Positions 1 to 11,552 of a stretch of 64,000 nt of DNA are shown one piece after another (positions within the stretch are counted from its first letter, which is position 1; every line of letters starts with the position of its first letter). The stretch lies in assembly GCF_029784155.1 (NCBI RefSeq), contig NC_073691.1, positions 51,938,490 to 52,002,489 on the forward strand, in the 5' to 3' direction. Made by a program: the position numbers and the translations under genes. The stretch comes from Uranotaenia lowii (taxonomy: Eukaryota; Arthropoda; Insecta; Diptera; Culicidae). The notes below the pieces were generated by a model. The model was not told where the DNA came from, ran no database searches, and saw nothing but the letters and a program-made list of their open reading frames with translations.

Positions 1-22
1 CCCAATGTAACAGAAAGATATA

Positions 23-1004
23 TGTAGGGGAGAATGAGGATACTTGATCCCTAGGGATACTTGATTCCTTAGCTATATCTCGAAACTGGAATGTCTTACA
101 AAGATCAAATGTTATAGAAAAATGTGCCAAAATGAGCAAAATAACAATGCTTGTAGTTTAAAAAATTTTAACAAAATATCTGTTTGAGTAATTGAACTTT
201 GTTTGAAACATTTCACAAAACGTAACTTGAAGATCTTTTTTCATCACTTTAAAATGTTCCTTACATGGTAAAATTATGACCAAAATATTTGTTCCAATGT
301 ATCAATCGTTCGAGCGTAAAATGAACTTCATAATGCCATATTTTCAAAGCAATGGAAAACTCTCAACTTTTCTCAGAAAAAGTTTTCTAAAATGTTGATT
401 ATGGGTACAATTGATCCCCTAGAAATGGGTACAATTGATCCCCCTTCCAAACGGCATATTCTTCTTCTGAATTGATCGTTATGATTGCTGATTACGAGAT
501 TACTAATATTTATCCAAAAACTAATATTTATCAAACAATTGTCTGAAGGAAAAAGCAAAAATAATTAATTTTCTCTAAATTATAAAAAATAGCGCCTTTA
601 AGTATGCAAAAATATTAGCGTTGAGACAAAGTTATAGAATTTTCTTCTTATGTATGCTATAAATTGTGAAATGAGAACAAACATGACCAAAATATTCAAT
701 TAACATTCTATCTTGGGGTTTTGTTTGATTTTTATACAAGGATTAGGGCTTCCTGAATAAAAGATCAAGTCTCCTTAAAAGGGGATCAAGTCTCCCGTAA
801 CTTCAGAAAAATCGCAATTTTTTTACTCCCACGAAAATGCTTCTAGTTCATCAACGGGTTCAAGTATCGTTCTAATTTTTGGAGCATAGAAACTTGAAGT
901 TACAAGCTGTCAGAAAATGTCAAAGACGGCGAGTTGCTAAATTTTTCCAAAAAGATATGGTGAAAATAAGAAAAGGGGATCAAGTATCCCCACTCTCCCC
1001 TACA
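23..1004. mobile_element. TA-flanked MITE-like element with inverted ends
   Basis: The left end reads TGTAGGGGAGA and continues with a GGATACTTGATCCC motif. The right end, read in reverse complement, gives TGTAGGGGAGA followed by GGGGATACTTGATCCCC. The match covers about 26 bp with a few mismatches. The TA in TGTAGGGG may be the duplicated target, as in Tc1/mariner-type MITEs. Variants of the GATCCCC motif recur inside (about 410-445 and 770-795). I see no transposase, so it is probably non-autonomous. The ends resemble those of the element at 11553-13624. Confidence 0.7.
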
Positions 1005-1489
1005 CTGATGATACAGATCAAAATGTGGCATCGTTGCCTATGAGTAGATTCACGCACTGGCTCACTGTTTTTCACACTTCGCAGTTCCTGTTTTGATTCC
1101 TTATTTTCTAATTCTACACGCTGAGGAAACAAAGCAAACAATTGGGTTTTCAACTAATATTTGCTCACACGTTTTAAGCTATATTTCTCAGCTCAATTTT
1201 GGTATAAAAAATACTTTTAAAAAGAAACTAGTTGTTAAGAAAGTAGATGTATTTAGTATCAAATAATGAAAAAGCAAACATTTCGTTTCAACTTTCTGTT
1301 TATCCACTGAGATTACGTTAAGAAACGAAAAATGCGCAAAGTTTATTTCACAAAATTCGACTTGATTTTTTGCTATCGTTAAACTGGATTTTGAGTTCCA
1401 TTTATTAAGCGTGCAGCTAAACAAAAAAATTTCAACGCACTTCATTGCTCGTTTGTAATCAGACTGCTCGAAATTTTCGCATTTTTCAT
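1005..1489. other. Unassigned AT-rich sequence
   Basis: No coding, RNA or repeat signal was recognised between the first element and the satellite. Open frames here look like chance. Confidence 0.5.
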
Positions 1490-3630
1490 GGGTCATACTG
1501 TAGAGTCAAGAATAAAAACACCAGAGTCATGAGTCTAGGGTCGAAACAGTGGTCAAGAGCCAAGGGCTTAAAGTCAAAAATCAACATTGAAGAGTCAAGA
1601 ATGACTAAAGCTAAAGGTCAAGAGTGAAGAGTCAAACATCTAAAGTAAAAAAGAGTCAAGAGTCGGGAGTCGAGAGTTTTGCGTGATTCAACATTCAAGA
1701 GTCCAGAGTCGAGAATTGATATAGTCGAGAGTGAGGAATTGAGAGTCTAGAGCCTTCAGTCGATAATCAAGAGTCAAAAGTGAAGAGATAAGAGTCATGA
1801 ATTTAGATTGAAGAGTCCAAAGTCATAAGTCTAAAGTTAAGTGATAGTCAAGAGCCAAAAATTGAGAGTCGAAAGTCCATATTCAAGCCCTTCAAGAGTT
1901 TTGAGTCGACAATCAAGATTCAGAATGAAGAGACAAGTGTCATGAATTTGAGTCAATCGTCCAGTGTCAAAAGTCAAGAGTCAAAGGTCAAGAGTGAAAT
2001 GTCAAGAGTCGAAAGTCGATAGTCAAGAATCGAGAGTCCAAAAGTTAAGAGTCCAAATTCGAGAATTTAGCGAGTGTCAAGTACCAAAAGTTCAGAATCA
2101 AAAATCGAGAGTCAAAACTCAATAGTCAAAAGTCAAATCTCTAGAGTTGAGAGCCAAGAGTCAATAATAAAAAGTCAAAAGTCGAGGTTCAATATTTTAC
2201 AGTAAAGAGGCAAGTGCCGAGAATCAAAAGTCAAGAGTCTAGTATAAAGGGTCAAGAGTCAAAAGGCAAAAATCAATACTGTCAAAAGTCAAGAGTCATA
2301 ACGGGTCGAGTCGAGAGTCAAAAGTTTAGCGAGAGTCAAGTGCCACATGTTTACTTAGAGTCGAGAAACGAGATTCTGATTGTAATGGACTGCACCAAGA
2401 GGTCCCCGACATCCCCGAGAAACGAGATTCAAAAATCATGAATCTTAAGTCAATAGTCTAACTTCAAGAGTCTTGAGTCGATAATCAAGAGTTAACGGTC
2501 AATAGTCAAATATAAGAGTCAAGAGTCTAAAGTCAAGAATCGAGTGGGGTTCAACTGCCAAAATTTGAGAGTCAAGAATCGAGAGTCGATAATCGAGGGC
2601 CGAGATGCAAGATTCAAGGGCTAAGTGTCCCCCAAGTGCCAAATGACAAAAGTCAAGAGTTACGAGTCAAAAGTCAAGGGCTGAAGTCTATAATCAAAAC
2701 TCGAGAGTCTAGACGCAAGAGTCAAAAGTCAAGAGTCAAAGGTTAAAATTAGAAAATCAATGCTGAAGAATAAAAAATGAAGAGTCCAAAAATAAACGTC
2801 TTTAGTCAAGAGTCGAGAGTCAACTGTCAAAAGAAAAGCATAAAAAGTCGAGTCGAGAGTTAAGAGTCGAGAGTTTAGTGAGTGTCAAGTACCAAAAGCT
2901 CAGAGTCGAGAATCGAGGTTCAAAACTCAGTAGTCAAGAGTAAAGAGTCAAGAGTCTCTAAAGTTGAGAGTCAACATCAAAGAGTCTCTAGATTTGAAAA
3001 CTCAAGAGTCAAGATTAAAAAGTTAAGATTCAAGTTTCAATAAATTACAGTAAAGAGGCAAGTTTCTAGAATCAAAAGTCTTGAGTCAAGTACCAAGGGT
3101 CAAGAGTTAAAAGACAAAAGTCAAAAATCCAGACTGTTGAAAGTTAACAGTCATAGAGAGTCGGGTCGAGAGTCAAGATTTATGCTAGAATCAGGTGTCT
3201 TTAGTCAAGAGTCGAGAGTCAACTGTTAAAAGTAAAACATTAAAAGTCGAGTCGAGAGTTAAGAGTCCAAATTCGAGAGTCAAGTACCAAAATTCCAGAG
3301 TCGAAAATCGAGAGTGAAAACTCAACAGTGAAGAGTCAAGAGTCTTTAGAGTTGAGAGTCAAGAGTCAAAAGTCAAGAAAAAAAAGTTGAGTTTTAATAT
3401 TTTACAGTAAAGAGGTGAGTGTTGGGAATCAAAAGCCATGAATCAAGGGTCAGGATTCAGAAGACAAAAGCCAAAAATCAAAAATCAAGACTGCCAAACG
3501 TCATGAGTCAAAAAAAGTCGAGTCAAGAGTCAAGAGTTTAGCGAGAGTCAAATGCCAAACGTCTACTTAGAGTCGAGGAACGAGATTCAAAAATCGAGAA
3601 CCTAAAGTCAAGAGTCAGACTTCAAGAGTT
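1490..3630 (+). repeat. Degenerate AAGAGTC satellite with higher-order repeat
   Basis: About 2.1 kb is built from a variable 7-bp unit close to AAGAGTC (forms include GAGAGTC, AAAAGTC, GAGTCGA). Longer blocks recur above this. The word CAAGTACC with its surroundings appears at about 2078, 2886 and 3281 (spacings 808 and 395). AGTAAAGAGG appears at 2201, 3049 and 3406 (spacings 848 and 357). A block containing TTACTTAGAGTCGAG appears near 2350 and 3564. The array therefore expanded in units of several hundred bp after the 7-bp unit had diverged. Short open frames inside it are products of the repeat. Confidence 0.9.
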
Positions 3631-4310
3631 TGAATCCCTAGACCTAAAAATAGCCAAAAATATTCACAAAACATCTATCACGGTCGATAACATAAATCTA
3701 ACGAACCAGTGAGTAATCGTATCCAAAAACTCCATTCTAAACGACCGCAAATCTTTTTGCTCCTGTTATAGTAGTGAGCTAGTAAGTTAAATTTGGCATC
3801 GACCAATCGATCGATCGATCGGTTCGGGTCGTCGTCCTCTCCCCGAGGGTATGCGATGCGATCATTGTCGTACCCCGAAAAGGCCACGATCGGCCGCCGC
3901 CGCCATTGTGCCGAATCCACACGAATGGCAAAAACATCCAGCAAAACAGAACGGAACTGGAAGCAAAACGGTCCCGACTACCGTCCGTCGTGTGATGGAT
4001 AAACAGAACACACATTCCCGCGCGATCAGTTCATTATTTTTAATTTCTGCTGTGCTGCGCCTCATCGCGGCGGCGGCGGCTTTTTTCTATTTTAAGAACT
4101 CTGGATCTGATGAGACTTTGGCTCGTTGGATGCTCCCATCATTATCATCATCCATCGGGGACGAAAAGCAGCAGGAGAGTATTTGAGGCGTTAAAAAAAG
4201 TTTATCTATCCAAATCCATGGGAAATGGGTGGGATTTATTCTGGGTTAGTCCAAGGAACAATTTTTTTATCAAAAATTTAAAAAAACCTTTTTCAAGGGT
4301 ATTTTTTATT
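3631..4310. other. Unassigned, partly GC-rich sequence
   Basis: A short (ATCG)n run lies at about 3806-3822 and a GCGGCGGCGG tract at about 4067-4079. Several overlapping frames are open on both strands, as expected from locally high GC, and none gives a recognisable protein. Confidence 0.4.
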
Positions 4311-4720
4311 TGGTCCCTGAAGAAAATGGTAATCGACATCGAAACGTCGGCAAAAAAACATTTATTTTGGTCGGATCCGACGCCAATTAAGAAATCAAAA
4401 TCAAAAAAGGGTTAAAATTCAATATTAAAAATTCCGACGTTTCGGTAACCTTAGTTGACTATCTTCAAGAATTTTCACTTTTTTAGAATGAAATTTTTCA
4501 CAAAAGGTTTTAAACCATTGAAATTGAAAAAAAAAACATTTTCCAAGGTATTGTATCGACATCGAAATGTCGGCAAACATTTTTTTGTCCAATCCGTCAT
4601 AAGTTAAAATATCAAAACATACAGCTTAATATTCAATATTGAAAATTCCGACGTTTCGAAAACCTTAGTTGACCATCTTCAAGGATTTTAATTTTTTTAG
4701 TTTGAAATTTTTCACAAATT
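4311..4720. repeat. Tandem duplication of about 215-225 bp
   Basis: Two direct copies share TCGACATCGAAA (near 4333 and 4556), ATTCCGACGTTTCG (4431 and 4645), and a following stretch that ends in a TTGACNATCTTCAA motif. CGAAACGTCGG and its reverse complement CCGACGTTTCG lie within one unit, so each unit can fold. It is probably a piece of a transposable element; the class was not determined. Confidence 0.7.
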
Positions 4721-4817
4721 TTGGAACCATTTACTATTCTCGCGTCACAATTAGCCAAAGAATCCTCCCGTGGTGCTACAAAAAAAACCTGTAAGGAAAC
4801 GACAAATTGGATGAGTC

Positions 4818-5060
4818 ATGGAACATCATAGCCATCCGGAAAGACGCTATTCGCATTCTTACTACCGTTCGCTGCCTGGGAGAAGCGGAAGCACGCTCGA
4901 CTACCGTAGTTCCCAGAGCGTCGATTCCCACCACAAACTGTGGGGGCTAAACAGACGTATGACGTTCTACAAAAAAAAGTCACTCGTCAGACCCAAAAGG
5001 TACGAGATGAAGCGATCTCAATCTTTCGCTTCAACTGTTTTTTCGCAAGATTTAATATGA
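4818..5060 (+). CDS. Possible small ORF or exon, function unknown
   Basis: An 80-codon frame opens at an ATG inside a short GC-richer island. The predicted peptide is rich in Ser, Arg, Tyr and His in its first 40 residues. It then becomes basic, with a KKKSLVRPKRYEMKRSQSF stretch at about residues 53-71. No domain was recognised. The composition is less AT-driven than the surrounding chance frames, which is the only reason to list it. It could be an isolated exon, an exapted fragment or chance. No clear splice sites bound it. Confidence 0.18.
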   Translation: MEHHSHPERRYSHSYYRSLPGRSGSTLDYRSSQSVDSHHKLWGLNRRMTFYKKKSLVRPKRYEMKRSQSFASTVFSQDLI

Positions 5061-8000
5061 TCATTTATCTTTATTTAGACTGCGGCTGCGTTGGTTGATC
5101 CGGCAGGCTGCTTCAAAGTGCTGGTGGGTACCTCAAATCTTTATGACCTTCACCCGAAAGGCAGCGCCAAACACAGGGGTCCATTCACATGTGTGTTTTG
5201 GTCAAATCATGGGCCAACATTCTTGTCTACAAACTGAACGAGAATGGAGAAATAACTAGAAAAAGGAGATGGAAAAAAATCAACCGAATGATGACAGAGA
5301 ATGGTTCATAAACCAACTCTGCACCTAAATCACCGCCTAAATCAAAGAGCCGAATCTCGTCGACGAGTATCGTGAGAAAATTTTGGAACCCCCTAGCTAG
5401 TTAATAGCAGTTTTGGCAGCTTTGCTAAAAGTGATTCCAAATTACGCCGCTGGATCCCATATTGAGTATGGATGGGGACACCAATTAAATTCGGCGTCAT
5501 CATCATCAGCATGCGCATCATAATATGATGGGTGCCATACAGTTGAAAGTCGCACTTGAGCCGATTGTAATTTGTCGAGGGACTTTCTTCAATTGGAAAA
5601 TGTGTCCCATTATAACTTAACTCGGATGACCCGAATGATTCTACCTGTTTGATGATGCTTTTTGCTGAGACCCGAGATGACCTTTTACGTTGATTAGAGA
5701 CACAGATCCATCCGTAGGCAGCGATGATCGCACGTCGTGTGTGGGGCAGTTTATTTGTGCTTAATTTGGATGGTTCAATGTCAAGTGTTGAGAAATTATA
5801 GCTTTTGAGCTTGTTGGTGAAATACCAAGTTTGTAGAACTGAATGAAACCTAAATCGGCTTTTGGTTTTACTAGACAGTAAATAAAACTTATTTGCATGA
5901 ATTTTTTTTGTTCTCACGTTTTACTATGTATTTAAATTCTGATTACAGATTTTTCGCTTTTTTGACCGAATCAAATTCTGGTTTTAAATATTTGTTTATC
6001 ATAAATTTGTGCTCATTTTCTGTTGTTCCTCAACCAAAGAAACGGTTGGCGCTAACTATATGCCAAACATGGGCTGCAAAATTCTTAGGACCAAAGATTG
6101 GATATTGGAATATGATTGGAAAAGCACTACTGACATAAAGACTTGAGCTCCCAAGCAAAATGATGCATAACCAATACATTTAAGCGAAAAAAGAAAACAT
6201 TTTATGGAATTTTCATCCTATTCATTAATTCATCCAAAAACCAAGAAAATAAAAAAAAGGTCGTTGATGAGATTCGAACTCACAACAATTTTCTACCTTC
6301 ATCTTGCCCATCCGACAGTTTAATCAGTGTCCCAGCAAACATGAACTCGTATCAAAAATGATAACTTAAGTCGTTTACAATGGTGTTGTGAATCGCAATT
6401 TCAACTGCATAGTGAAGAGATCGTATAAAATGTCGTCTGAAGTCAGTTTAAATCGGATATGATAGAAAGTCCGCCATGTTTGTAAATTTTTTTAATGATT
6501 TTTGAAATTTTGAAATGTTGTAAATTTTGAAAAAAAAAACGCACAGTGCAGGCTTATGACGGGAAAGGAAATTAGAGCTTGAGGGTTTTCGAAATTCAAA
6601 TTTAGCTTGAATAATAACATTTCCAAAAATGCACAATTAATACGCAAATAGATTTATTCTGAATTAAACAAAATAAATTTTAAGTAGTCTCATTTACAAA
6701 TTTGAAATCAATATTTCCGAAGCACCAGAAAACGGATAAACATTAAAGAGTTTAAAGCTTCTAACAAAAGAGTTTATACATAGAAATAGTACCTATATAT
6801 AAATAAAATATCTACATAAATCCGAATTCTAAATTGAATTTTAAATCTAATCATCAATTATCTATGATTAATAATTGTTACTTTGAATCAATCGGCAGGC
6901 AGACTTATGTTAGCAAAAAAAACGACGTATTGATTTTCGCTTCCAACATTTTGATCCTCATTAGATCTTCTTCAGGGACCGAAAAAGTGTTTATTTAGTT
7001 GATACTGCTTATTACATTTTCTGTTTTTTTATACCAAAAAAAATGCATTTTTCTTATAAGAGTCGACTCGGCTGGCCGTGTCTTTTGATCTGTTTTCTAA
7101 ATAATTATTAGAATAATCGATTAGAAAAAAAATAAAAATCAGTTTTTAACTTCAGAGAATTTATTTAAAATATAATTGATTAATGAATGGTTTAATTTTG
7201 ATGAAAAGAAGAAAATATTTAATTTTATTCCAAGTGAACTAAGTCATAACTTTTTTTTATATATTCGTTCTCACCTAGTTATTAAAATAAAAGGCAACCA
7301 ATGCTCATTTTTGAAGTTCCCAATACTATCTTTTAATTTTTATAAAACAACATGTTAAATTCACCATTAAAAATGCTTATATTAATTGATCCTAAAAAAA
7401 CTGACAAAGAAAAAAAAATTAAACTCCAAGTTTTGTTGTAAATATTGAAAGTTCAAAGCAAATACTTATTTAGTTAGAATGCGCATTAAAATTAAACTTT
7501 GATGTTGCTGCTTTGTAATATATTAAGATCTTTTCATAGATTAATTAAAAATCATGATCGATTGAAAAAGAAGATTTAAAATGATAAAAATAAGAGGAAC
7601 GTTCAAAATTTTCATGCGCAAATTACATACTTTAAAAATATTAAGCTCTGAGTATTTTGTTGCCTTCAATAGAAAAATTGGGTCCTAGAAAGGATAAAAG
7701 GTACCTAAATGTTTTCCTTATTGAAAATTTAGAAGAAGATTTCGTTTTTCAAAACAAAAATTGAAGAACAAAAAAATACTTCTTTAAAAAAAATCAAATA
7801 TTCAAATAGAAAGACTTAAAAACTTGGCGATTTTTTTTTCAAATAATACAAAATATAAAGGTTAGATAAGTTTTTTTGCATTTGAGAAAAAAATTATTTT
7901 TTTTTTATTTATTTATAAAAATTTTTTGATACTCAGGGGAACAGCATTTTTTGTGCCTATTTTTTAATGACTGATTTTGATTAATTAGGCTCCCGGAACT

Positions 8001-9067
8001 CAAATATTTTATCAGATTTTGTCTATCACTTCTAGTTCAGTTGATATAGTGTTGAAAAGTTTAAAAATGAATCAAGTTTGAGTGAAATCAAGCATTGATA
8101 ACTGATAAAAAAAAAACCTAAATAAAAAACAAAAATTGATTCCGAATTTGTTTTTTTGTATCCTTTTAACCAAAGAAATTTGAAAAGATATCACTCACTA
8201 CAAGTTTTTTGACATTACTGAAGAAAGTATTTGTTTTTTGAAAGGTTCAAATTCAATTTTTTTTTAAATTGCTGAAGTTGACCGAACGATTTGACTTTAG
8301 TTCTAAAACACTTAAAAAATTCAATTTGATTCAAAACCATTTTGAAAATTCGTCAAAATTCCTATTTTTATACAGAATGGCAAACAGTAAACAAGAAAAT
8401 AAACTTCTATTCGCAGAAGTCAAAATTACTTGCGGTTTTCGGAAAAAGTAGATCATTGATTGAAAACCTTTGTTTGTGAAGTTTTTGTAATGTTTTACAT
8501 TTTTGTCCCAGAAGTGCCGAAATTTCGTAATCGAATTTTACCTACTTTAAAAATTATTTCAAAAACAAAATTTGGATACAGGCAACCAAATCAATCAAAA
8601 AAAGTTGATAAATTCTTTATACCTTGGAAAAATATGATTTTCGTAACCTTGTACAATTTATCAATATCCTTCTCTTCTATGGGGCTACGAGATGAATCAT
8701 CCAATAGGATGAAAAGCCCTAAAAAAAGTCAATTTCCTTATGAATGTGAAGCTGAGCATTTAGAAGAACAAGAGTCACAACATATAAATGAGGCTAAAAT
8801 TGATTTTTTGAAGAACTTCAACTCAGCAAAAACATTAAAACAATTAAGTTTAAGATTAGTGATATACCAGTGCATCCAAGCGAAATTGCTGGTATAATCT
8901 GTCACTTACGGATCTTATTCGATACATTAATCAGGATTTCATCTCTCAGTTTTGAAAGTCTGTAAAATCTGGGCACTCTGAGCAAAAATCTGAGCAAAAT
9001 CACTGACCAATAGACAAATCTGGGCACCTGGCACCACAGTTTACAAGAGCTGGAAGCGACTCAGACG
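5061..9067. other. Unassigned AT-rich sequence
   Basis: About 4 kb with long A/T runs and no recognisable gene. A tRNA-like T-arm lies near 6255-6335. A 174-codon frame on the minus strand at 5393-5917 has no recognisable domain and is treated as chance. Confidence 0.5.
6255..6335 (-). repeat. tRNA-like fragment, probable SINE remnant
   Basis: In reverse complement the sequence contains GTGAGTTCGAATCTCAT. This forms a T-arm (GTGAG, loop TTCGAAT, CTCAT) and acts as a Pol III B-box-like word. A possible A-box region lies about 55 bp upstream in the same orientation but is poor, and the acceptor stem does not close. It is read as a SINE or tRNA pseudogene fragment. Confidence 0.35.
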
Positions 9068-9915
9068 CAGAGGTGCCAGGCAAGGTTGCCGAACAAAACT
9101 CTGTGTTTTTACGAAAAAAATTCTGATTTTCTGTGATTTTACCCAAAAATTCTGTGACGGTTTTTTGTGATGCTTTTTCCATAAATTTCATTCAAAAGTC
9201 ATGTCAACATACGTCTTTTTAATACATAATTTAAGAAAAATCAATAAACATCACCAATTTTAATCATAATTTTCTAATTCAAAGATAAATATCCAAAATT
9301 TATATTGACACGGAAAATTGAATTTTGAAAAAATGTCCCTAATTTCAAAACTCTGTTAAATCTGTGAATATTGTCAAAATTCTGTGTTCTGTGACGAAAA
9401 TTGGCTCAAAATTCTGTGAAATTATAGAATTTTCTGTGATTTCGGCAATCTTGGTGCCAGGTGGTTTCGTCAAAATTCAGGACAACGCGAAGCTAAAAAT
9501 AAGGATTTTTCAGGACACCTTTTGATTCAGGGAAATAATAAGCATCTCTACTACCATTGCATAAATAAAGGCGCAATACAGGTGTAATAAACGCCTCGAT
9601 ATATGCAACAGCAGTACGCAGCTATTTGTCTGGTCTGCAGTTCATATCGAATAACACCGCTTAAACATCTTCTGAACCGAAGATTACCATCTGTTAAAAG
9701 GGTTTAACTATTTTTTTACAGATTTATTCGGTTTTTTCATAGTTTAACCACAAAGTCGATTATATTTGAAAAGTGTTTATGAAAATCAGGACAATTCAGA
9801 ACGTTTTAGAGACCCACTTAAAAAAAAACAGGACGACTCGAGAGTTTTTTTAAAAATCAGGACGGTCTCTCGAAAATCAGGACAAATCCTGATAAAACAG
9901 GACACCTGTAGCGTC
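9068..9915. mobile_element. hAT-type MITE, copy 1, interrupted
   Basis: It is a direct-orientation relative of the intact MITE at 10536-10978. It starts CAGAGGTGCCAGG and shares the TCAGGACA-rich interior, the CAGTTTATATCGA-like stretch and the CCGAAAATTACCATC-like stretch. Its left end is split by a second MITE at 9081-9453. Joining 9080 to 9462 restores alignment with the intact copy. The right end (about 9900-9915) is degenerate and no target duplication was found. Confidence 0.75.
9081..9453. mobile_element. Nested hAT-type MITE, 373 bp
   Basis: Ends are CAAGGTTGCCGAA and, in reverse complement, CAAGATTGCCGAA. An exact 8-bp duplication GTGCCAGG flanks it (9073-9080 and 9454-9461), as expected for hAT insertions. 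The interior is a series of TTCTGTGATTTT-like words and has no coding potential. A second copy begins at 63747. Confidence 0.88.
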
Positions 9916-10535
9916 GTAGCGTTTCAGTCATACACCTCAATATTAATGGAGAACAAAACTAATTAGACTCTCACCACACAACTTAAACAAACAAAAACAA
10001 CAATTTTTCCACCACTGTCAGGGTTGCCACTTTCAAAACTTTACTTTTATTGAAAAAAAAATCACCAACAAAAAGTCTGCACCGAAATGTGCACCAACAA
10101 TAAAAAAGATCATCAGTGCAAAATATTAGAAAAACGTTTGACCTTTTCTGTTTTCTCAATTTTTCTATATTAAAAATTAATTAATTATCTAAAAAGTGTT
10201 TTAAAATCCGGAAGCTACTTTCACCAAGTGTTATTATTTTCCATGATTGACGACATTCACATGTATCTGAATTAAGTCTTTTTCTTAATGATATGTTCAG
10301 CCGATATGGTTTCTATTTCACAACGGTATTTGTGGTCTATTTTTGTAAATAATGAAAACTTTGTTTATCTTAACCAAATGCTTAAAATCTGTCTTCTGTG
10401 CGAATAAACCCTGTACCAAATAATAAAAAAATCTGTACTTTCCAAGATAAATCTGTATTTGTGACTACCATGCCCACTGCAGTTTATGGAACTTTTTTTA
10501 CTTGGAAAAATAACTGTCAAAGGAGGCGTTCGGAG
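9916..10535. other. Unassigned sequence between two MITE copies
   Basis: No gene was recognised. Overlapping short frames on both strands near 10365-10658 show no domain. Confidence 0.4.
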
Positions 10536-10978
10536 CAGGGGTGCCAAGTGATTTCACCAGAAAATCAGGACACCGTGGATAAACAAAAATCTCAATTTTA
10601 TAAAACACCAGTAGATGGGTGGAAATTTAATTCAGCTCTTGTTAGGTTGAATAAATGAAGGCGAAATAACTATGCTGCTCAATTCATGCAACAGAAGAGA
10701 TCAATTTTTTGGCTGGCTTGCAGTTTATATCGAAAAATCCCGTTCAAATATAATCGGAACCGAAAATTACCATCGGTTTAAGAGGTAAAACTGTTTTATT
10801 ACAGATTCGTTTGATATTCTCATCATTTAACTATAAATTCAATTATAATTCAGATTTTTTTTTAAAGATCAGGACACTTTAAAGACCAACTTTCAAAATT
10901 CAAGAAAATACGAGAGTTTTTGAAAAATCAGGTCGCCTCTCGCAAATCAGGACACCTCTGGCATCTCTGGCACCTCTG
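10536..10978. mobile_element. Intact hAT-type MITE, 443 bp
   Basis: The left end is CAGGGGTGCCAAGTG and the right end in reverse complement is CAGAGGTGCCAGAG. A perfect 8-bp duplication GTTCGGAG flanks it (10528-10535 and 10979-10986). The interior carries repeated TCAGGACA words and no open frame of note. It is non-autonomous, presumably mobilised by a hAT transposase that is not in this window. Confidence 0.92.
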
Positions 10979-10986
10979 GTTCGGAG

Positions 10987-11552
10987 AGCAGCGTTTTCTC
11001 TCGTAAACATACCAAGAAAAAACTGTGTTAGCTCTCAGATTTCTCCTCAACACAGTGCGCAAAAGATTTTTTCGGAGAAAGGAACTCTCTTCATCAGCGG
11101 ATGTGACGGCTCTCGTTCACTCTTACGAGTCTTATGTGTTGACAATCTCACTCTTGATTGCAGTGCGATTTGTCTCTCTTCGTACAGCTTGGGAGAGCTG
11201 ACGAAAACAAATGCACTCCCCTTCACTGGACAAGCTGGTCTGAGGAGTTTTGCCATCCATGAATCCGAGGTAGCCCAGAAATTAATTGAAAAATTCAAGA
11301 CAGTCCGCTCCAGCCCGGGTGGATATTGTGGAAAACTTCCCGTATTTTGCACGGGTGTAGTCATATCAAATTGTTAATCAAGTAAAACACTTCAATTACT
11401 TTCAAGTTTTAATTTTTACGTCCGAAACGATCTTTTTAGAATAAGTTGAAAAAAAAAAAACGAAAATACAAATTCTTAGATTCTGTTTGAACGCTGCTTA
11501 TGTGCTTTGATGAAAAATTAAAATTTCAATCAATTTTCTTACACTTTTCTTT
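10987..11552. other. Unassigned sequence
   Basis: GC content rises between about 11040 and 11370, where frames of about 100 codons (minus) and 62 codons (plus) overlap. Neither protein is recognisable. It may be an old element fragment. Confidence 0.35.

Noticed and set aside
1445..2441. Open frames of 60-75 codons inside the satellite
   Set aside because: They consist of repeated SRVKS/ESR-type peptides produced by the 7-bp unit and have no independent coding signal.
1490..3630. Regular short repeats that could suggest a CRISPR array
   Set aside because: The repeat is 7 bp and degenerate, with no constant repeat-spacer alternation and no cas genes, in eukaryotic DNA.
3678..4186. Overlapping 67-111-codon frames on both strands
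   Set aside because: All lie in one GC-rich patch and overlap each other on both strands; none shows a recognisable protein.
5393..5917. 174-codon minus-strand frame
   Set aside because: No domain, AT-driven composition, no splice or start context, and no repeat in the window. Treated as chance.
11047..11377. 105-codon minus and 62-codon plus frames
   Set aside because: They overlap each other and no protein family was recognised; they may be an old element fragment.
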